From NCBI RefSeq assembly GCF_024498355.1, contig NZ_CP101833.1, forward strand, positions 291,001 to 355,000: 64,000 bases of DNA, written 5' to 3'. Source of the stretch: Bacillus pumilus (lineage in GTDB: Bacteria; Bacillota; Bacilli; Bacillales; Bacillaceae). Below are positions 45,519-54,522 of this stretch, piece after piece. A program made the position numbers and the translations under genes. Position 1 is the stretch's first letter. The number at the start of each line of letters is the position of its first letter. A model generated the notes under the pieces. It was not told where the DNA came from, did no database searches, and saw only the letters and a program-made list of their open reading frames with translations.

Positions 45519-46877
45519 TTATGAATAAAAGATGACGGTGATAACCGTTGCGCATATGATTCCCATACTGATGTAAAAGCCAGCAAACCATATATTCCAG
45601 CGGGTGATACGATAAGGGTTGACCTTCATCAAATCTGCCAATAGCGAGACGGAAACATTAAATGGACTAAACATGACCGTCGACGTTCCAGCCGTAATGA
45701 GTACAATCGCGATAGGCAGGGCAGGGAGCTCATGAATGAAAGGTGTTAACATGCTTACTAACAGAGCAAGCGACACAAGTGGATGGAAGCCGCAAAGTGC
45801 AGTGATCAGAAAATATAAGCCAATGACACAATAAATCCAGATCGAATGGTCTGATATACTGACAATAAATGCTTGGATAGGCTTTAGACTGTTAGTAACG
45901 AGGAGCATATCGACAAAGAAACCGGCACTTAAAAATAGACACATATAATTGGAGAGATGACTGGTGCGCTCCTTCCAATGAGGAACAGAGACGGCGACAT
46001 ATTGTTTCCGTTTTTTGATGACAGATGAGAATAATAGAGCAAATGGAATAATCGCTAACACAACGGCGAATAAATAACCTTTCCCAACCCATCCATCAAC
46101 TAGCGAGACGACTGTGATAAAACTCAGCAGCATCAAAGCGAGCTGAAGGGTTTTTCGCTTAATTCTCTTTGGGTTGGTACGTGTATCCTCTAATTCGATG
46201 ATACCCGGTAATCGCTTGCTCTGGCGAGAAAACAGGAGCCAATCCGTCATCAATACAATCAGCATTAAACAAAAGGTAACAGGTGCAATTTGATAATATT
46301 TCAGCTTGGTTGCATCAATGGTCACACTCACCAGCACTTCAACAGGGCTCCAGCTTAGGCAAAGCGCATAGGACCTTAAGAGATTGCGCGTATAGAGCTG
46401 CTGTCTGACATGTTCTGTAAGGGAGTCCAGTGAAGGTTTTAAAGAGGTATATAGTAAGGGAATGGTGGCGATATTTAAAAACATTCCGAGGACATGCGTC
46501 ACAAATGAGCTCTTTCGATAGAGCTGTTTTGTGCTGGTTGTATGTAAGGTGAGCAGCTTATTTAATTGTGTATCAAAGTGTCCAACATGTATGAGAGAAT
46601 GAATAAAAGGCAGCATGAAAAACAGAGATAGTAAGCCTAGCATGGAATGAAAATGGAGAAAAAACGTATGCAAAGGCTGGTCAGATAAGAAAAACAACAC
46701 CAAACCAATGAAGAGAAACATAGAACCAGTTTTCAAATAAAGCCCATTGGCCTTCTTGAGAGAAATGGTGAGCGAAGCGACAGCCAGTAAACCGACAGAA
46801 TAGGAGAGAATGGGAGCAGGAAATAGTTGATTGACGATGTAAAAACTAATCAGAAGTGTATAAATCATCACGTACAT
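45519..46877 (-). CDS. Polytopic membrane protein, probable metabolite transporter
   Basis: The 452-residue protein has about 12 hydrophobic segments with a broken repeat, like ion-transporter (IT) superfamily carriers; SWSPVEVLVSVTID near residue 170 and ITAGTSTVMFSPFNVSVSLLAD near 395 could be the re-entrant loops. I cannot name the family firmly; it recalls B. subtilis YhfA. The frame opens at 46922, but that ATG has no ribosome binding site and overlaps an operator palindrome; GGAGGAG precedes ATG 46877 by about 8-10 nt. Promoter and operator layout mirror those of the catabolic operon, so I infer it carries a compound of the same pathway. Confidence 0.7.
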   Translation of the reverse strand: MYVMIYTLLISFYIVNQLFPAPILSYSVGLLAVASLTISLKKANGLYLKTGSMFLFIGLVLFFLSDQPLHTFFLHFHSMLGLLSLFFMLPFIHSLIHVGHFDTQLNKLLTLHTTSTKQLYRKSSFVTHVLGMFLNIATIPLLYTSLKPSLDSLTEHVRQQLYTRNLLRSYALCLSWSPVEVLVSVTIDATKLKYYQIAPVTFCLMLIVLMTDWLLFSRQSKRLPGIIELEDTRTNPKRIKRKTLQLALMLLSFITVVSLVDGWVGKGYLFAVVLAIIPFALLFSSVIKKRKQYVAVSVPHWKERTSHLSNYMCLFLSAGFFVDMLLVTNSLKPIQAFIVSISDHSIWIYCVIGLYFLITALCGFHPLVSLALLVSMLTPFIHELPALPIAIVLITAGTSTVMFSPFNVSVSLLADLMKVNPYRITRWNIWFAGFYISMGIICATVITVIFYS

Positions 46878-46916
46878 CAGAACATCTCCTCCGACAAACA
46901 GCATTGATTGTTTTGG

Positions 46917-46951
46917 TTCCATCTGGTGGAATTTGTTTTCTTATAATGGAA
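46917..46951. promoter_or_regulatory. tandem candidate IclR-family operators in the divergent region
   Basis: TTCCATCTGGTGGAA (46917-46931) is a perfect TTCCA-N5-TGGAA palindrome. A second, weaker one is TTCCATTATAAGAAA read on the minus strand (46951-46937). They are 20 bp centre to centre, weak then strong in the direction of the minus-strand carrier, exactly as at 37447-37481. Confidence 0.6.
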
Positions 46952-46961
46952 TATTTAAAAT
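46933..46961 (+). promoter_or_regulatory. candidate promoter of the IclR regulator gene
   Basis: TTGTTT (46933-46938), 17-nt spacer, TAAAAT (46956-46961). The weak operator at 46937-46951 lies within it, compatible with autoregulation. Confidence 0.5.
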
Positions 46962-46963
46962 GG

Positions 46964-46992
46964 ATTATAGCAAAGTTGGCTGTTCATGTCGA
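46964..46992 (-). promoter_or_regulatory. SigA promoter of the divergent carrier gene
   Basis: On the minus strand TCGACA (46992-46987), 17-nt spacer, TATAAT (46969-46964) with an extended TG motif. Start of transcription near 46957, just upstream of both operator palindromes. Confidence 0.65.
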
Positions 46993-47025
46993 CACAGAAA
47001 TTAAAAGGAAAAGGAGAAATTGAAC

Positions 47026-47799
47026 ATGGCTGATAAAAAGTCAAAAGAAGAATCGGGACTGCGTACCGTTCAGCGGGCTTTGGATATTCTTCATTGTTTT
47101 AGCGAAGAACGGCAAGAGCTGACGCTAACGGACATTTCAAAAGAGATGAATTTAGCAATGTCTACCACGACGAGACTGCTCAAGGCACTTGAAATGAATC
47201 ATTTTGTGGAAAAGAACCAAGATACACTCAAATATCGACTCGGTCAAAGGCTTTATCTGCTCGGTTACATTGCTGGGAAGTCCATCAAATTGAGGGAACT
47301 GGCAAAGCCGCTTATGTACAAACTTCGTGATGAAACAAAGGAAACCGTCAATTTATATGTGCTAGATCATACAAGCAGGATTTGTATTGAACAAGCTGAA
47401 GGGCTGCAATCCATCAGGCATCTTGTCAAGATTGGTGAGAAGCTGCCATTATACGCAGGTGCTGGTGGAAAGGTTTTGCTTGCCTTCCAAAGCGAAGAAT
47501 TTCAGCAAAAAGTATTCATGTCTGAGGCTGAAAACGTGAAGAAAGATGACTGGCAAAAGGAATGTGCACATATTCTTAAGGCGTATACTGCTTGCAGTAT
47601 TGATGAACGGGAGGTCGGATCTGCGGCAGTGGCAGCGCCGATCTTTAACATTCATGGCGAGGTGCAGGCATGTTTATCAATATCTGGTCCAACTCATAGA
47701 TTTACTGAAGAAGTCATTCCTCAGTTGCAGCAAAAAGTGAAGGAACACGCCCAAAAGCTCTCCGAACAGCTCGGTTACGTTGTCAAACACAATTTTTAA
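47026..47799 (+). CDS. IclR-family transcriptional regulator
   Basis: A 257-residue IclR protein. The winged helix covers about residues 12-75 (SGLRTVQRALDILHCFSEER... LTDISKEMNLAMSTTTRLLKALEMNHFVEK), and the effector domain follows, with the typical LPLYAGAGGKVLLAF near 145 and AAVAAPIFNIHGEVQACLSISGP near 205. ATG 47026 is preferred over TTG 47020 because of the spacing from AAGGAG. It lies between the catabolic operon, the divergent carrier and aroK, and probably controls the first two through the shared palindromes (inference). IclR effectors are usually small organic acids. Confidence 0.88.
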   Translation: MADKKSKEESGLRTVQRALDILHCFSEERQELTLTDISKEMNLAMSTTTRLLKALEMNHFVEKNQDTLKYRLGQRLYLLGYIAGKSIKLRELAKPLMYKLRDETKETVNLYVLDHTSRICIEQAEGLQSIRHLVKIGEKLPLYAGAGGKVLLAFQSEEFQQKVFMSEAENVKKDDWQKECAHILKAYTACSIDEREVGSAAVAAPIFNIHGEVQACLSISGPTHRFTEEVIPQLQQKVKEHAQKLSEQLGYVVKHNF

Positions 47800-47884
47800 G
47801 AATGCCTATCTTTTCACAGCCCATTTATCATATAATAGAAACATTATGTAGCATTCCTTGTCGTAAGGAGGACGTGTCACGAAC

Positions 47885-48442
47885 ATGAAAAACAATAGAG
47901 AAATCCCTGTGAGACAGCGAAATATTGTCCTCATTGGCTTTATGGGCGTTGGTAAAACAACCATTGGGCAGCTCGTCGCCAAAAAGTTATATAGAGATTT
48001 TATTGATGTCGATCAGGAGATTGAGAAAAAGTACAACATGACGATTCCAGAAATGTTTCAGCAAAAAGGAGAAGCTTTCTTCAGGCAGGCTGAAAAGGAT
48101 TATATCGTCGATTTATGTGAACATACACAGCTGAAGATTGTGTCCCTAGGGGGCGGTGCGTTCAAACAGGAAGAAATCAAACGATCCTGCTTGAAGCATT
48201 GTACGGTTCTTTTCCTTGATTTATCTTGGGAGAATTGGAAGCAGCGGCTGGATATTTTAATCGAAAACCGCCCTGTTCTTCATAACCGGTCGATTGACGA
48301 GATGAAAGAGCTGTTTGAAGAGCGCCGGGAAATTTATGCCCTTCATAACTCAAGAGTCGAAACAGATCATCTAGAGGCTGAGGAAGTTGCCAATTATATT
48401 GTGGACACACTCAAGCTTGGCTGGGATTTATACTCGAAATAA
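47885..48442 (+). CDS. aroK: Shikimate kinase
   Basis: The 185-residue enzyme phosphorylates shikimate at the 3-hydroxyl with ATP. Walker A GFMGVGKTTIG is near residue 19, the shikimate-binding DVDQEIEK near 42, GEAFFRQAEKDY near 60, and SLGGGAF near 85. Sequence closely follows B. subtilis AroK/AroI (186 aa) from memory, including the N-terminal extension IPVRQRNIVLIG. The ATG follows AAGGAGGACGTGTCACGAAC, a rather long spacing. In B. subtilis aroK also lies downstream of nadE and before cah, so it is a core gene rather than part of the catabolic insert. Confidence 0.95.
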   Translation: MKNNREIPVRQRNIVLIGFMGVGKTTIGQLVAKKLYRDFIDVDQEIEKKYNMTIPEMFQQKGEAFFRQAEKDYIVDLCEHTQLKIVSLGGGAFKQEEIKRSCLKHCTVLFLDLSWENWKQRLDILIENRPVLHNRSIDEMKELFEERREIYALHNSRVETDHLEAEEVANYIVDTLKLGWDLYSK

Positions 48443-48471
48443 AAAGTCTACCGTCTAGGGTAGACTTTTTT
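48441..48471 (+). terminator. intrinsic terminator of aroK
   Basis: AAAAAGTCTACC (48441-48452) pairs perfectly with GGTAGACTTTTT (48459-48470), then T. Confidence 0.92.
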
Positions 48472-48524
48472 CTATATAGAAGAGGGCTAAACAAACGTTT
48501 AATTAAACACGAAGATTTCGTTTT

Positions 48525-49310
48525 TTAATATAAGTCTAGACGCTGATCTGTCATGACAGGCATTTGTTGTCTCACTTCATCCACTAGCTGAAGATCAATT
48601 TCTGCATAATGAATGTCTTCGTCATGGCTTGTTTCAAGCAGTATACGGCCGAGTGGGTCAATCACCATGGAATGTCCAGGGAATTCAGTGTCCCTGCTTG
48701 TGCCCGTCCGGTTGACAGCAATCATAAAGGATTGGTTTTCGATGGCTCTTGCGATGAGCAGGCTGCGCCAATGGTCCACTCTTGCTGACGGCCATTGGGC
48801 GGTATTGACGAGCACTTTCGCACCTTTGTTCACAAGTGTTCTGGAGAGCTGCGGGAAACGGAGATCATAGCAGATCATCGCGCCGATCTTCACATCTTCA
48901 CCATAGTCAAATAAACCAAGCTGATCACCAGCGGTTAAATAGTTGTGCTCATCCATTAAGCGGAATAAATGAATTTTATCATAATCTAATACAAGCTCAC
49001 CTTGGCGGTTAAACACATACATCGTGTTGGTGATGTCTTCATTTTCTGCACGCTTATTCAATACACTTCCTGCGATGAGATACACTTGGTGCTTGCGGGC
49101 AAAGGAAGAGAAGAGCTGTTTCGTGCGTTCTCCGTTTACATCGGCGAGCTGATCTGCCTGTTCTAGCGCATATCCGGTATTCCACATTTCGGGTAAAATG
49201 ATCAGGTCAGGCTGTTGACGGATCGCTTCTTCTAAAAACGCTTCTGCTTTCTTAAAGTTCACATCAGGTTTTCCAATTTGTACGTCCATTTGGATAAGGG
49301 CGATTTTCAT
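48525..49310 (-). CDS. Nitrilase-superfamily C-N hydrolase (omega-amidase-like)
   Basis: This 261-residue protein has the Glu-Lys-Cys triad of carbon-nitrogen hydrolases: LILPEMWNTG (Glu near 43), VLDYDKIHLF (Lys near 110) and GAMICYDLRFPQLSR (Cys near 145). It resembles MtnU/YkrU-type 2-oxoglutaramate or 2-oxosuccinamate amidases, but it is not with the methionine salvage genes here, so I give no symbol. The frame runs back to 49418; AAAGGAGGAACCGTC sets ATG 49310 as start. It is a single gene between aroK and cah. Confidence 0.82.
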   Translation of the reverse strand: MKIALIQMDVQIGKPDVNFKKAEAFLEEAIRQQPDLIILPEMWNTGYALEQADQLADVNGERTKQLFSSFARKHQVYLIAGSVLNKRAENEDITNTMYVFNRQGELVLDYDKIHLFRLMDEHNYLTAGDQLGLFDYGEDVKIGAMICYDLRFPQLSRTLVNKGAKVLVNTAQWPSARVDHWRSLLIARAIENQSFMIAVNRTGTSRDTEFPGHSMVIDPLGRILLETSHDEDIHYAEIDLQLVDEVRQQMPVMTDQRLDLY

Positions 49311-49575
49311 GACGGTTCCTCCTTTATTCGTTTGCGTGCAAATGTAAAAATTCATGAATGATCCACCTTCATGAATGAATGTATAGGCTGATCCTGCCTG
49401 AGAGCATCTAGGCTTCAAGCCAGTTTCTTTATCATAAAGGTTTATGTCATCTTTGCCAATAGAAATGTCAGAAGGTTTCGTCTATATTGAGAGAAGAGAG
49501 TGAAAAGGACTGTCTAAGTAAGGAAATCAGTGATATGATACATATAACTAATAAAACAAAGGGGAATAGTATGAT

Positions 49576-50532
49576 ATGCAATTGTTCGATTTACCACTAG
49601 AAGAGTTAAAAGGATATAAACCAAAGAAAACAGCACGTCCTGATTTCTCTGCCTTTTGGAAGACATCGCTTGAAGCATTGCATCAAGTGGAGCCGAAAAA
49701 AGCACTTGAACCTTACGACTATCCAGCAAAAGGGGTCAAAGTGTACCGCCTGACGTATCAAAGCTTTGGGCATTCTCGTATTGAAGGCTGGTATGCTGTC
49801 CCGGATCAAACAGGTCCGCACCCAGCACTTGTTCAATTTCATGGCTACAATGGCAGCTATGACGGCGGCATTCATGACATCGTCAACTGGGCGCTGCATG
49901 GCTATGCGACGTTCGGAATGCTTGTTCGCGGTCAAGGCGGCAGTGAGGATACGGCGGTAACACCAGGCGGGCACGCATTGGGGTGGATGACAAAAGGCAT
50001 TTTATCAAAGGATACCTACTATTATCGCGGCGTTTATTTAGATGCGGTTCGTGCACTTGAAGTCATTCAGTCCTTCCCAGAAGTTGACCAGCACCGCATC
50101 GGCGTGATTGGCGGAAGTCAAGGGGGCGCATTAGCCATTGCAGCTGCAGCACTTTCAAACATTCCGAAGGTCGTTGTGGCTGATTACCCTTATTTATCAA
50201 ACTTTGAACGTGCAGTCGATGTGGCCTTGGAGCAGCCTTATTTAGAAATCAATTCATACCTTCGAAGAAACAGTGATCCAGAAGCTGAAGAAAAGGTATT
50301 TGATACATTAAGCTACTTTGATTTAATCAATTTAGCCGGTTGGGTGAAACAGCCAACATTGATGGCGATCGGTCTGATTGATAAAGTGACACCGCCATCT
50401 ACTGTATTTGCGGCATACAACCATTTAGAAACTGACAAAGAGCTCAAGATTTATCGGTATTTTGGGCACGAGTTCATACCCGCTTTTCAAACAGAGAAGC
50501 TGTCCTTTTTACAAAAGCATTTGCTTATATAA
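49576..50532 (+). CDS. cah: Cephalosporin-C deacetylase / acetyl xylan esterase Cah
   Basis: The 318-residue carbohydrate esterase family 7 enzyme removes acetyl groups from xylo-oligosaccharides and cephalosporin C; it is cytoplasmic and hexameric in relatives. Nucleophile Ser lies in GVIGGSQGGALAI near residue 181, the acid in AIGLIDKVTPP near 269 and the His in RYFGHEFIP near 298. The sequence is very close to published B. pumilus acetyl xylan esterase as I remember it. The ATG at 49576 follows AAAGGGGAATAGTAT. Located between aroK and ycgL as in B. subtilis. Confidence 0.95.
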   Translation: MQLFDLPLEELKGYKPKKTARPDFSAFWKTSLEALHQVEPKKALEPYDYPAKGVKVYRLTYQSFGHSRIEGWYAVPDQTGPHPALVQFHGYNGSYDGGIHDIVNWALHGYATFGMLVRGQGGSEDTAVTPGGHALGWMTKGILSKDTYYYRGVYLDAVRALEVIQSFPEVDQHRIGVIGGSQGGALAIAAAALSNIPKVVVADYPYLSNFERAVDVALEQPYLEINSYLRRNSDPEAEEKVFDTLSYFDLINLAGWVKQPTLMAIGLIDKVTPPSTVFAAYNHLETDKELKIYRYFGHEFIPAFQTEKLSFLQKHLLI

Positions 50533-50571
50533 AAAAGAAAGAGGCCGCTCAGAGTGAGGGCCTCTTTTTCA
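50533..50571. terminator. terminator shared by cah and the convergent small gene
   Basis: AAAGAGGCC (50538-50546) pairs with GGCCTCTTT (50559-50567); T-rich tails in both directions. Confidence 0.85.
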
Positions 50572-50883
50572 ATAACTCGTGTTCTGTCTTGTTTTTTCAT
50601 CAGGCACTAAAGCAGTGATGATGAGGACAAGAGCTGTGATGATATGCAGGATGAATCCGAGAATCGGAATCCAGGCCAGGCAGGATGTGACAATTCCGAT
50701 GATACTTCCAATCATTGGTCCATGGTCTCGCTTCGATAAGACGAGTGTGATAATATGCAGAATAAGCATGACCATGAGCGGTGTGTAGCCATTGCTGATG
50801 ACAAATAGTCCTCCAATCACAGGGATGGCAAGGCAGGCTTCAAAAATTCCGGTGATCCATTTCATGATGCGAGATATAGACAT
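50569..50883 (-). CDS. Small membrane protein of unknown function
   Basis: A 104-residue protein with three hydrophobic segments (about residues 10-30, 33-50 and 60-92), rich in Ile and Leu, ending in a short charged tail (PDEKTRQNTSY). Not recognised beyond a general DUF-type small membrane protein. Its own AAAAGGAG lies inside the 5' end of the longer open frame (from 50904), so ATG 50883 is the start. It lies between cah and ycgL and is convergent with cah. Confidence 0.65.
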   Translation of the reverse strand: MSISRIMKWITGIFEACLAIPVIGGLFVISNGYTPLMVMLILHIITLVLSKRDHGPMIGSIIGIVTSCLAWIPILGFILHIITALVLIITALVPDEKTRQNTSY

Positions 50884-50943
50884 CAGATCCAACTCCTTTT
50901 TCATATATGTCTTATTCGTATTTTCCCAAAACGTGAAGAAGTC

Positions 50944-51747
50944 ATGCAGAATTCTAAAGAAAGAGTTGATGGACGCTTGAGAGAGAGAATCAATGAAGAG
51001 CTGAAAATCATCGAAGAAACGTATGACGTAAGGATTTGTCTTGCCGTCGAATCAGGCAGCAGGGCATGGGGATTCCCCTCGACTGACAGTGATTATGATG
51101 TTCGTTTTTTATACGTTCCTCGGAAGGAATGGTACTGGTCGATTGAAGAACATCGTGATGTCATTGAGCTGCCCATTGATGACGAGCTTGATATGAGTGG
51201 CTGGGAGCTTAGAAAGGCACTTCGTTTATTCAATAAATCAAATCCATCCATTATGGAATGGCTGTCTTCTGATATTATCTATGCTGAATCTTTCTCTTTG
51301 GCAAAGCAGCTAAGAGAATTAAAGGATCGAGCGTTTTATCCAGCAGCATTGATGTATCACTATCTCAATATGGCCAAGCGGAATGAAAGTCAATATTTAC
51401 GAGGAGAGCAGGTGCGAATCAAGAAGTACTTTTATGTGCTTCGTCCTCTGCTTGCCTGTCAGTGGATTGAACGCTACCGGACGGTTCCTCCTATAGATTT
51501 TCATGAACTTCTAGAGGAACTGGTGGAGGATGGACCGCTTTTAGCTGAAATTCATGAGCTGCTCAAACGAAAAATGGATGGAGAAGAAATGGATGTAGAG
51601 AACCGCCTCGCCTATGTCCATCCATTTATCGACAAAGAGCTGGCTCGCTTTCATGAATTGGTGAAAAGCTACAATCAGCCGAAAAGCAATCTAACTGAAG
51701 AATTAAATGAGCTACTGCACTCTACCCTTGATGAGGTGTGGGCGTAA
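50944..51747 (+). CDS. ycgL: RlaP-type nucleotidyltransferase YcgL
   Basis: This 267-residue protein is a nucleotidyltransferase-fold protein of the RlaP/YcgL family (PF10127). The core is ICLAVESGSRAWGFPSTDSDYDVRFLYV near residues 32-60: GSRAWG is the GS motif and DSDYDVR supplies the metal-binding Asp pair. A helical C-terminal domain follows. Substrate unknown; DNA/RNA end-processing has been proposed for the family. The ATG at 50944 has only a weak ribosome binding site; an in-frame TTG at 50977 is possible. Position before putB matches B. subtilis. Confidence 0.82.
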   Translation: MQNSKERVDGRLRERINEELKIIEETYDVRICLAVESGSRAWGFPSTDSDYDVRFLYVPRKEWYWSIEEHRDVIELPIDDELDMSGWELRKALRLFNKSNPSIMEWLSSDIIYAESFSLAKQLRELKDRAFYPAALMYHYLNMAKRNESQYLRGEQVRIKKYFYVLRPLLACQWIERYRTVPPIDFHELLEELVEDGPLLAEIHELLKRKMDGEEMDVENRLAYVHPFIDKELARFHELVKSYNQPKSNLTEELNELLHSTLDEVWA

Positions 51748-51753
51748 GCGAGG

Positions 51754-51787
51754 AAGAGCCAGCCGGTTAGCGGCAGGCTCTTTTTTA
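51754..51787 (+). terminator. intrinsic terminator of ycgL
   Basis: AAGAGCC...GCCG pairs with CGGC...GGCTCTT, followed by TTTTT. Confidence 0.8.
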
Positions 51788-51842
51788 TCTCGTATTGTGA
51801 TAAAACCACAAAAAAAGTCAGAATTTTTGTCATCTTCAAATA

Positions 51843-51872
51843 TTGTAGCGGACAGCTCATGAGCCTTACAAT
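51843..51872 (+). promoter_or_regulatory. candidate putBC promoter with internal palindrome
   Basis: TTGTAG (51843-51848), 18-nt spacer and TACAAT (51867-51872). The spacer contains the perfect palindrome GCTCATGAGC (51854-51863), a possible regulator site. Confidence 0.45.
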
Positions 51873-51908
51873 AAAGACATAGCTTACAAAGAGTGGGAGG
51901 TGCCCTTT

Positions 51909-52826
51909 ATGGAGTCGGTCACAAGAAATTTCTTCTTGTTTTTGTCAAAGAGCAGTCTCTTGAACCATATTGCTCGTAATTGGGGAAGTGCTGTTGCATC
52001 AAAGAAGATCATCGGGGGGAAGAATTTTGAGAGCGCTATCCCTGTGATCAAACGATTTAATAATCAAGGTATGGCCGTAACAGTCGATCACCTTGGTGAG
52101 TTTGTCACAAAGGCAGAGATTGCAAATGAGCGGACGAATGAGTGTATTCAAACCATTCAGCGAATTGCAGAGGCGAAACTCAATTCCCACGTGTCACTCA
52201 AAATGACATCACTTGGACTAGATATTGACGATGACCTTGTGTATCGCAATATGAAAAGCATTTTAGATACGGCAGAGAAGCATCGTATCATGGTGACAAT
52301 TGATATGGAGGATGAACAGCGCTGTCAAAAAACGCTGGACATTTTTAAAGAGATGAAATCTCAATATGAGTATGTCAGTACGGTTCTTCAGGCGTATTTG
52401 TACAGAACAGAAAAGGATCTTGATGACCTAAATGAGCTGCAGCCATTTTTAAGACTAGTAAAGGGTGCCTATAAGGAGTCCGCCGAAGTGGCGTATCCAA
52501 TCAAAAAAGATGTCGATCAGAATTATAAGAAGCTGATCGAAAAGCAATTACTGACAGGGAACTATACAGCCATTGCGACTCATGACGATCAAATGATCGA
52601 GTTCACGAAAAATATTGTGAAAAAACACAATATACAGACAAGTCAGTTCGAATTTCAAATGCTGTATGGCATGAGGTCAGAAACCCAGCTAGCGCTTGTG
52701 AAAGAAGGCTATCAAATGAGGGTCTATACCCCGTATGGACGAGAGTGGTATGGCTACTACATGAGACGTCTTGCAGAACGGCCGGCAAACATTGCATTTG
52801 CTTTAAAAGGGATGACGAGAAAATAA
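51909..52826 (+). CDS. putB: Proline dehydrogenase PutB
   Basis: The 305-residue flavoenzyme oxidises proline to pyrroline-5-carboxylate and is membrane-associated. As in other Gram-positive monofunctional PutA/RocM-type enzymes it is a single TIM barrel: VTVDHLGEFV near residue 57, SLKMTSLGLDID near 98, VTIDMEDEQRC near 133, RLVKGAYKESAEVAYP near 185, and the C-terminal VYTPYGREWYGYYMRRLAERP (Arg pair for proline). ATG 51909 follows GGGAGGTG by 6 nt; an upstream GTG at 51900 lies in the ribosome binding site. Operon with putC. Confidence 0.93.
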   Translation: MESVTRNFFLFLSKSSLLNHIARNWGSAVASKKIIGGKNFESAIPVIKRFNNQGMAVTVDHLGEFVTKAEIANERTNECIQTIQRIAEAKLNSHVSLKMTSLGLDIDDDLVYRNMKSILDTAEKHRIMVTIDMEDEQRCQKTLDIFKEMKSQYEYVSTVLQAYLYRTEKDLDDLNELQPFLRLVKGAYKESAEVAYPIKKDVDQNYKKLIEKQLLTGNYTAIATHDDQMIEFTKNIVKKHNIQTSQFEFQMLYGMRSETQLALVKEGYQMRVYTPYGREWYGYYMRRLAERPANIAFALKGMTRK

Positions 52827-52849
52827 TTTGAAACGGGAGCGTGACAAAG

Positions 52850-54397
52850 ATGACAACACCTTACAAACATGAACCATTCACGGATTTTAGCCAGGAAGAA
52901 AACCGCCAAGCGTTTGAACAAGCATTAGCAAAAGTAACTGAATCTCTTGGTCAAACCTATCCGCTAGTGATTAACGGAGAAAGAATCGAAACAAAAGACC
53001 AGATTGTATCGATCAATCCGGCGAAAAAGGATGAAGTCGTTGGAACTGTGTCAAAGGCGGGGAAGGAAGAGGCGGAACAAGCGGTTCAAGCTGCGGCAAA
53101 AGCATTTGAAACATGGCGCTATACCTCTCCAGAAGAAAGAGCAGGCGTATTATTCCGTGCTGCGGCAGGTATTCGCCGTAAAAAGCATGAGTATTCAGCA
53201 CTTCTTGTAAAAGAAGCAGGAAAGCCTTGGAATGAAGCAGATGCAGATACAGCAGAAGCGATCGACTTCCTAGAGTATTATGCCCGCCAAATGCTGGAGC
53301 TGGCGAAAGGTAAACCAGTGAACAGCCGCGAGGGCGAACGAAATCAATACGTGTACACACCAACTGGCGTGACGCTTGTCATTCCGCCGTGGAACTTCTT
53401 GTTTGCGATCATGGCAGGAACAACAGTAGCTCCAATCGTAACGGGAAATACAGTCGTCTTAAAACCAGCAAGTGCTACTCCTGTCATCGCTGCCCGTTTT
53501 GTGGAAGAGCTTGAGCAAGCAGGTCTTCCAAAGGGTGTTGTCAACTTTGTACCAGGAAGCGGAGCAGAGGTGGGAGATTACTTAGTGGATCATCCGAAAA
53601 CAAGCCTCATTACATTCACTGGTTCAAGAGAGGTAGGGACACGTATCTTTGAACGTGCGGCAAAAGTGCAGCCAGGTCAGCAGCATTTAAAACGTGTCAT
53701 TGCTGAAATGGGCGGTAAGGATACAGTTGTTGTAGATGAGGATGCAGATGTTGAACTAGCAGCTAACGCCATTTTTACATCAGCCTTCGGTTTTTCAGGA
53801 CAGAAATGTTCGGCTGGATCTCGCGCTGTCGTCCACGAGAAGCTGTATGATCAAGTGATCGAGCGAGTGAAGGAAATTACAGAAACGAAAACCACAGCCA
53901 ATCCTCTATCAGCTGATGTCTACATGGGACCTGTCATTGATCAGGCTTCCTTTGACAAGATCACGGACTATATCGAGGTTGGCAAGCAGGAAGGCCGCCT
54001 AGTCACTGGCGGAACGAGTGACGATTCGCAAGGTTACTTTATCCATCCAACCATTTTTGCAGATCTTGAGCCAACATCTCGCTTGATGCAAGAAGAAATC
54101 TTTGGACCTGTATTGGCCTTCTCAAAAGTCTCAAACTTTGATGAAGCACTTGAAGTAGCCAACAATACAGAATACGGTTTGACTGGTGCTGTCATTACAA
54201 ATAATCGTGATCACATCAACCGTGCGAAACAGGAGTTTCACGTGGGGAACCTCTACTTTAACCGTAACTGTACAGGAGCAATCGTGGGATACCACCCATT
54301 CGGCGGCTTCAAAATGTCAGGGACAGATTCAAAAGCAGGCGGTCCAGATTACCTAGCGCTACACATGCAGGCGAAAACGATTAGTGAAATGTTTTAA
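52850..54397 (+). CDS. putC: 1-pyrroline-5-carboxylate dehydrogenase PutC
   Basis: This 515-residue ALDH converts pyrroline-5-carboxylate (glutamate semialdehyde) to glutamate with NAD+. Catalytic Glu is in [13 protein letters not shown] near residue 288 and catalytic Cys in [17 protein letters not shown] near 322; the anchor [10 protein letters not shown] lies near 423. Very close to B. subtilis PutC and RocA from memory. ATG 52850 is preferred over GTG 52841, which directly touches GGGAG. It follows putB by 23 bp. Unlike B. subtilis, no proline permease gene putP follows; putR is next. Confidence 0.94.
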   Translation: MTTPYKHEPFTDFSQEENRQAFEQALAKVTESLGQTYPLVINGERIETKDQIVSINPAKKDEVVGTVSKAGKEEAEQAVQAAAKAFETWRYTSPEERAGVLFRAAAGIRRKKHEYSALLVKEAGKPWNEADADTAEAIDFLEYYARQMLELAKGKPVNSREGERNQYVYTPTGVTLVIPPWNFLFAIMAGTTVAPIVTGNTVVLKPASATPVIAARFVEELEQAGLPKGVVNFVPGSGAEVGDYLVDHPKTSLITFTGSREVGTRIFERAAKVQPGQQHLKRVIAEMGGKDTVVVDEDADVELAANAIFTSAFGFSGQKCSAGSRAVVHEKLYDQVIERVKEITETKTTANPLSADVYMGPVIDQASFDKITDYIEVGKQEGRLVTGGTSDDSQGYFIHPTIFADLEPTSRLMQEEIFGPVLAFSKVSNFDEALEVANNTEYGLTGAVITNNRDHINRAKQEFHVGNLYFNRNCTGAIVGYHPFGGFKMSGTDSKAGGPDYLALHMQAKTISEMF

Positions 54398-54402
54398 TTT
54401 GG

Positions 54403-54441
54403 AAAAGCATGAACCTGTGCAGGCGGGTTCATGCTTTTTTT
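54403..54441 (+). terminator. intrinsic terminator of putBC
   Basis: AAAAGCATGAACC pairs with GGTTCATGCTTTT over 13 bp, followed by T's. Confidence 0.9.
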
Positions 54442-54522
54442 GCTTGTCTGCGACTTGTTTCTATGCAAATCTGTCCGGAAAGAAGTATGATAAATGTATC
54501 ACTTAATCAGGGAGCAATCGGG

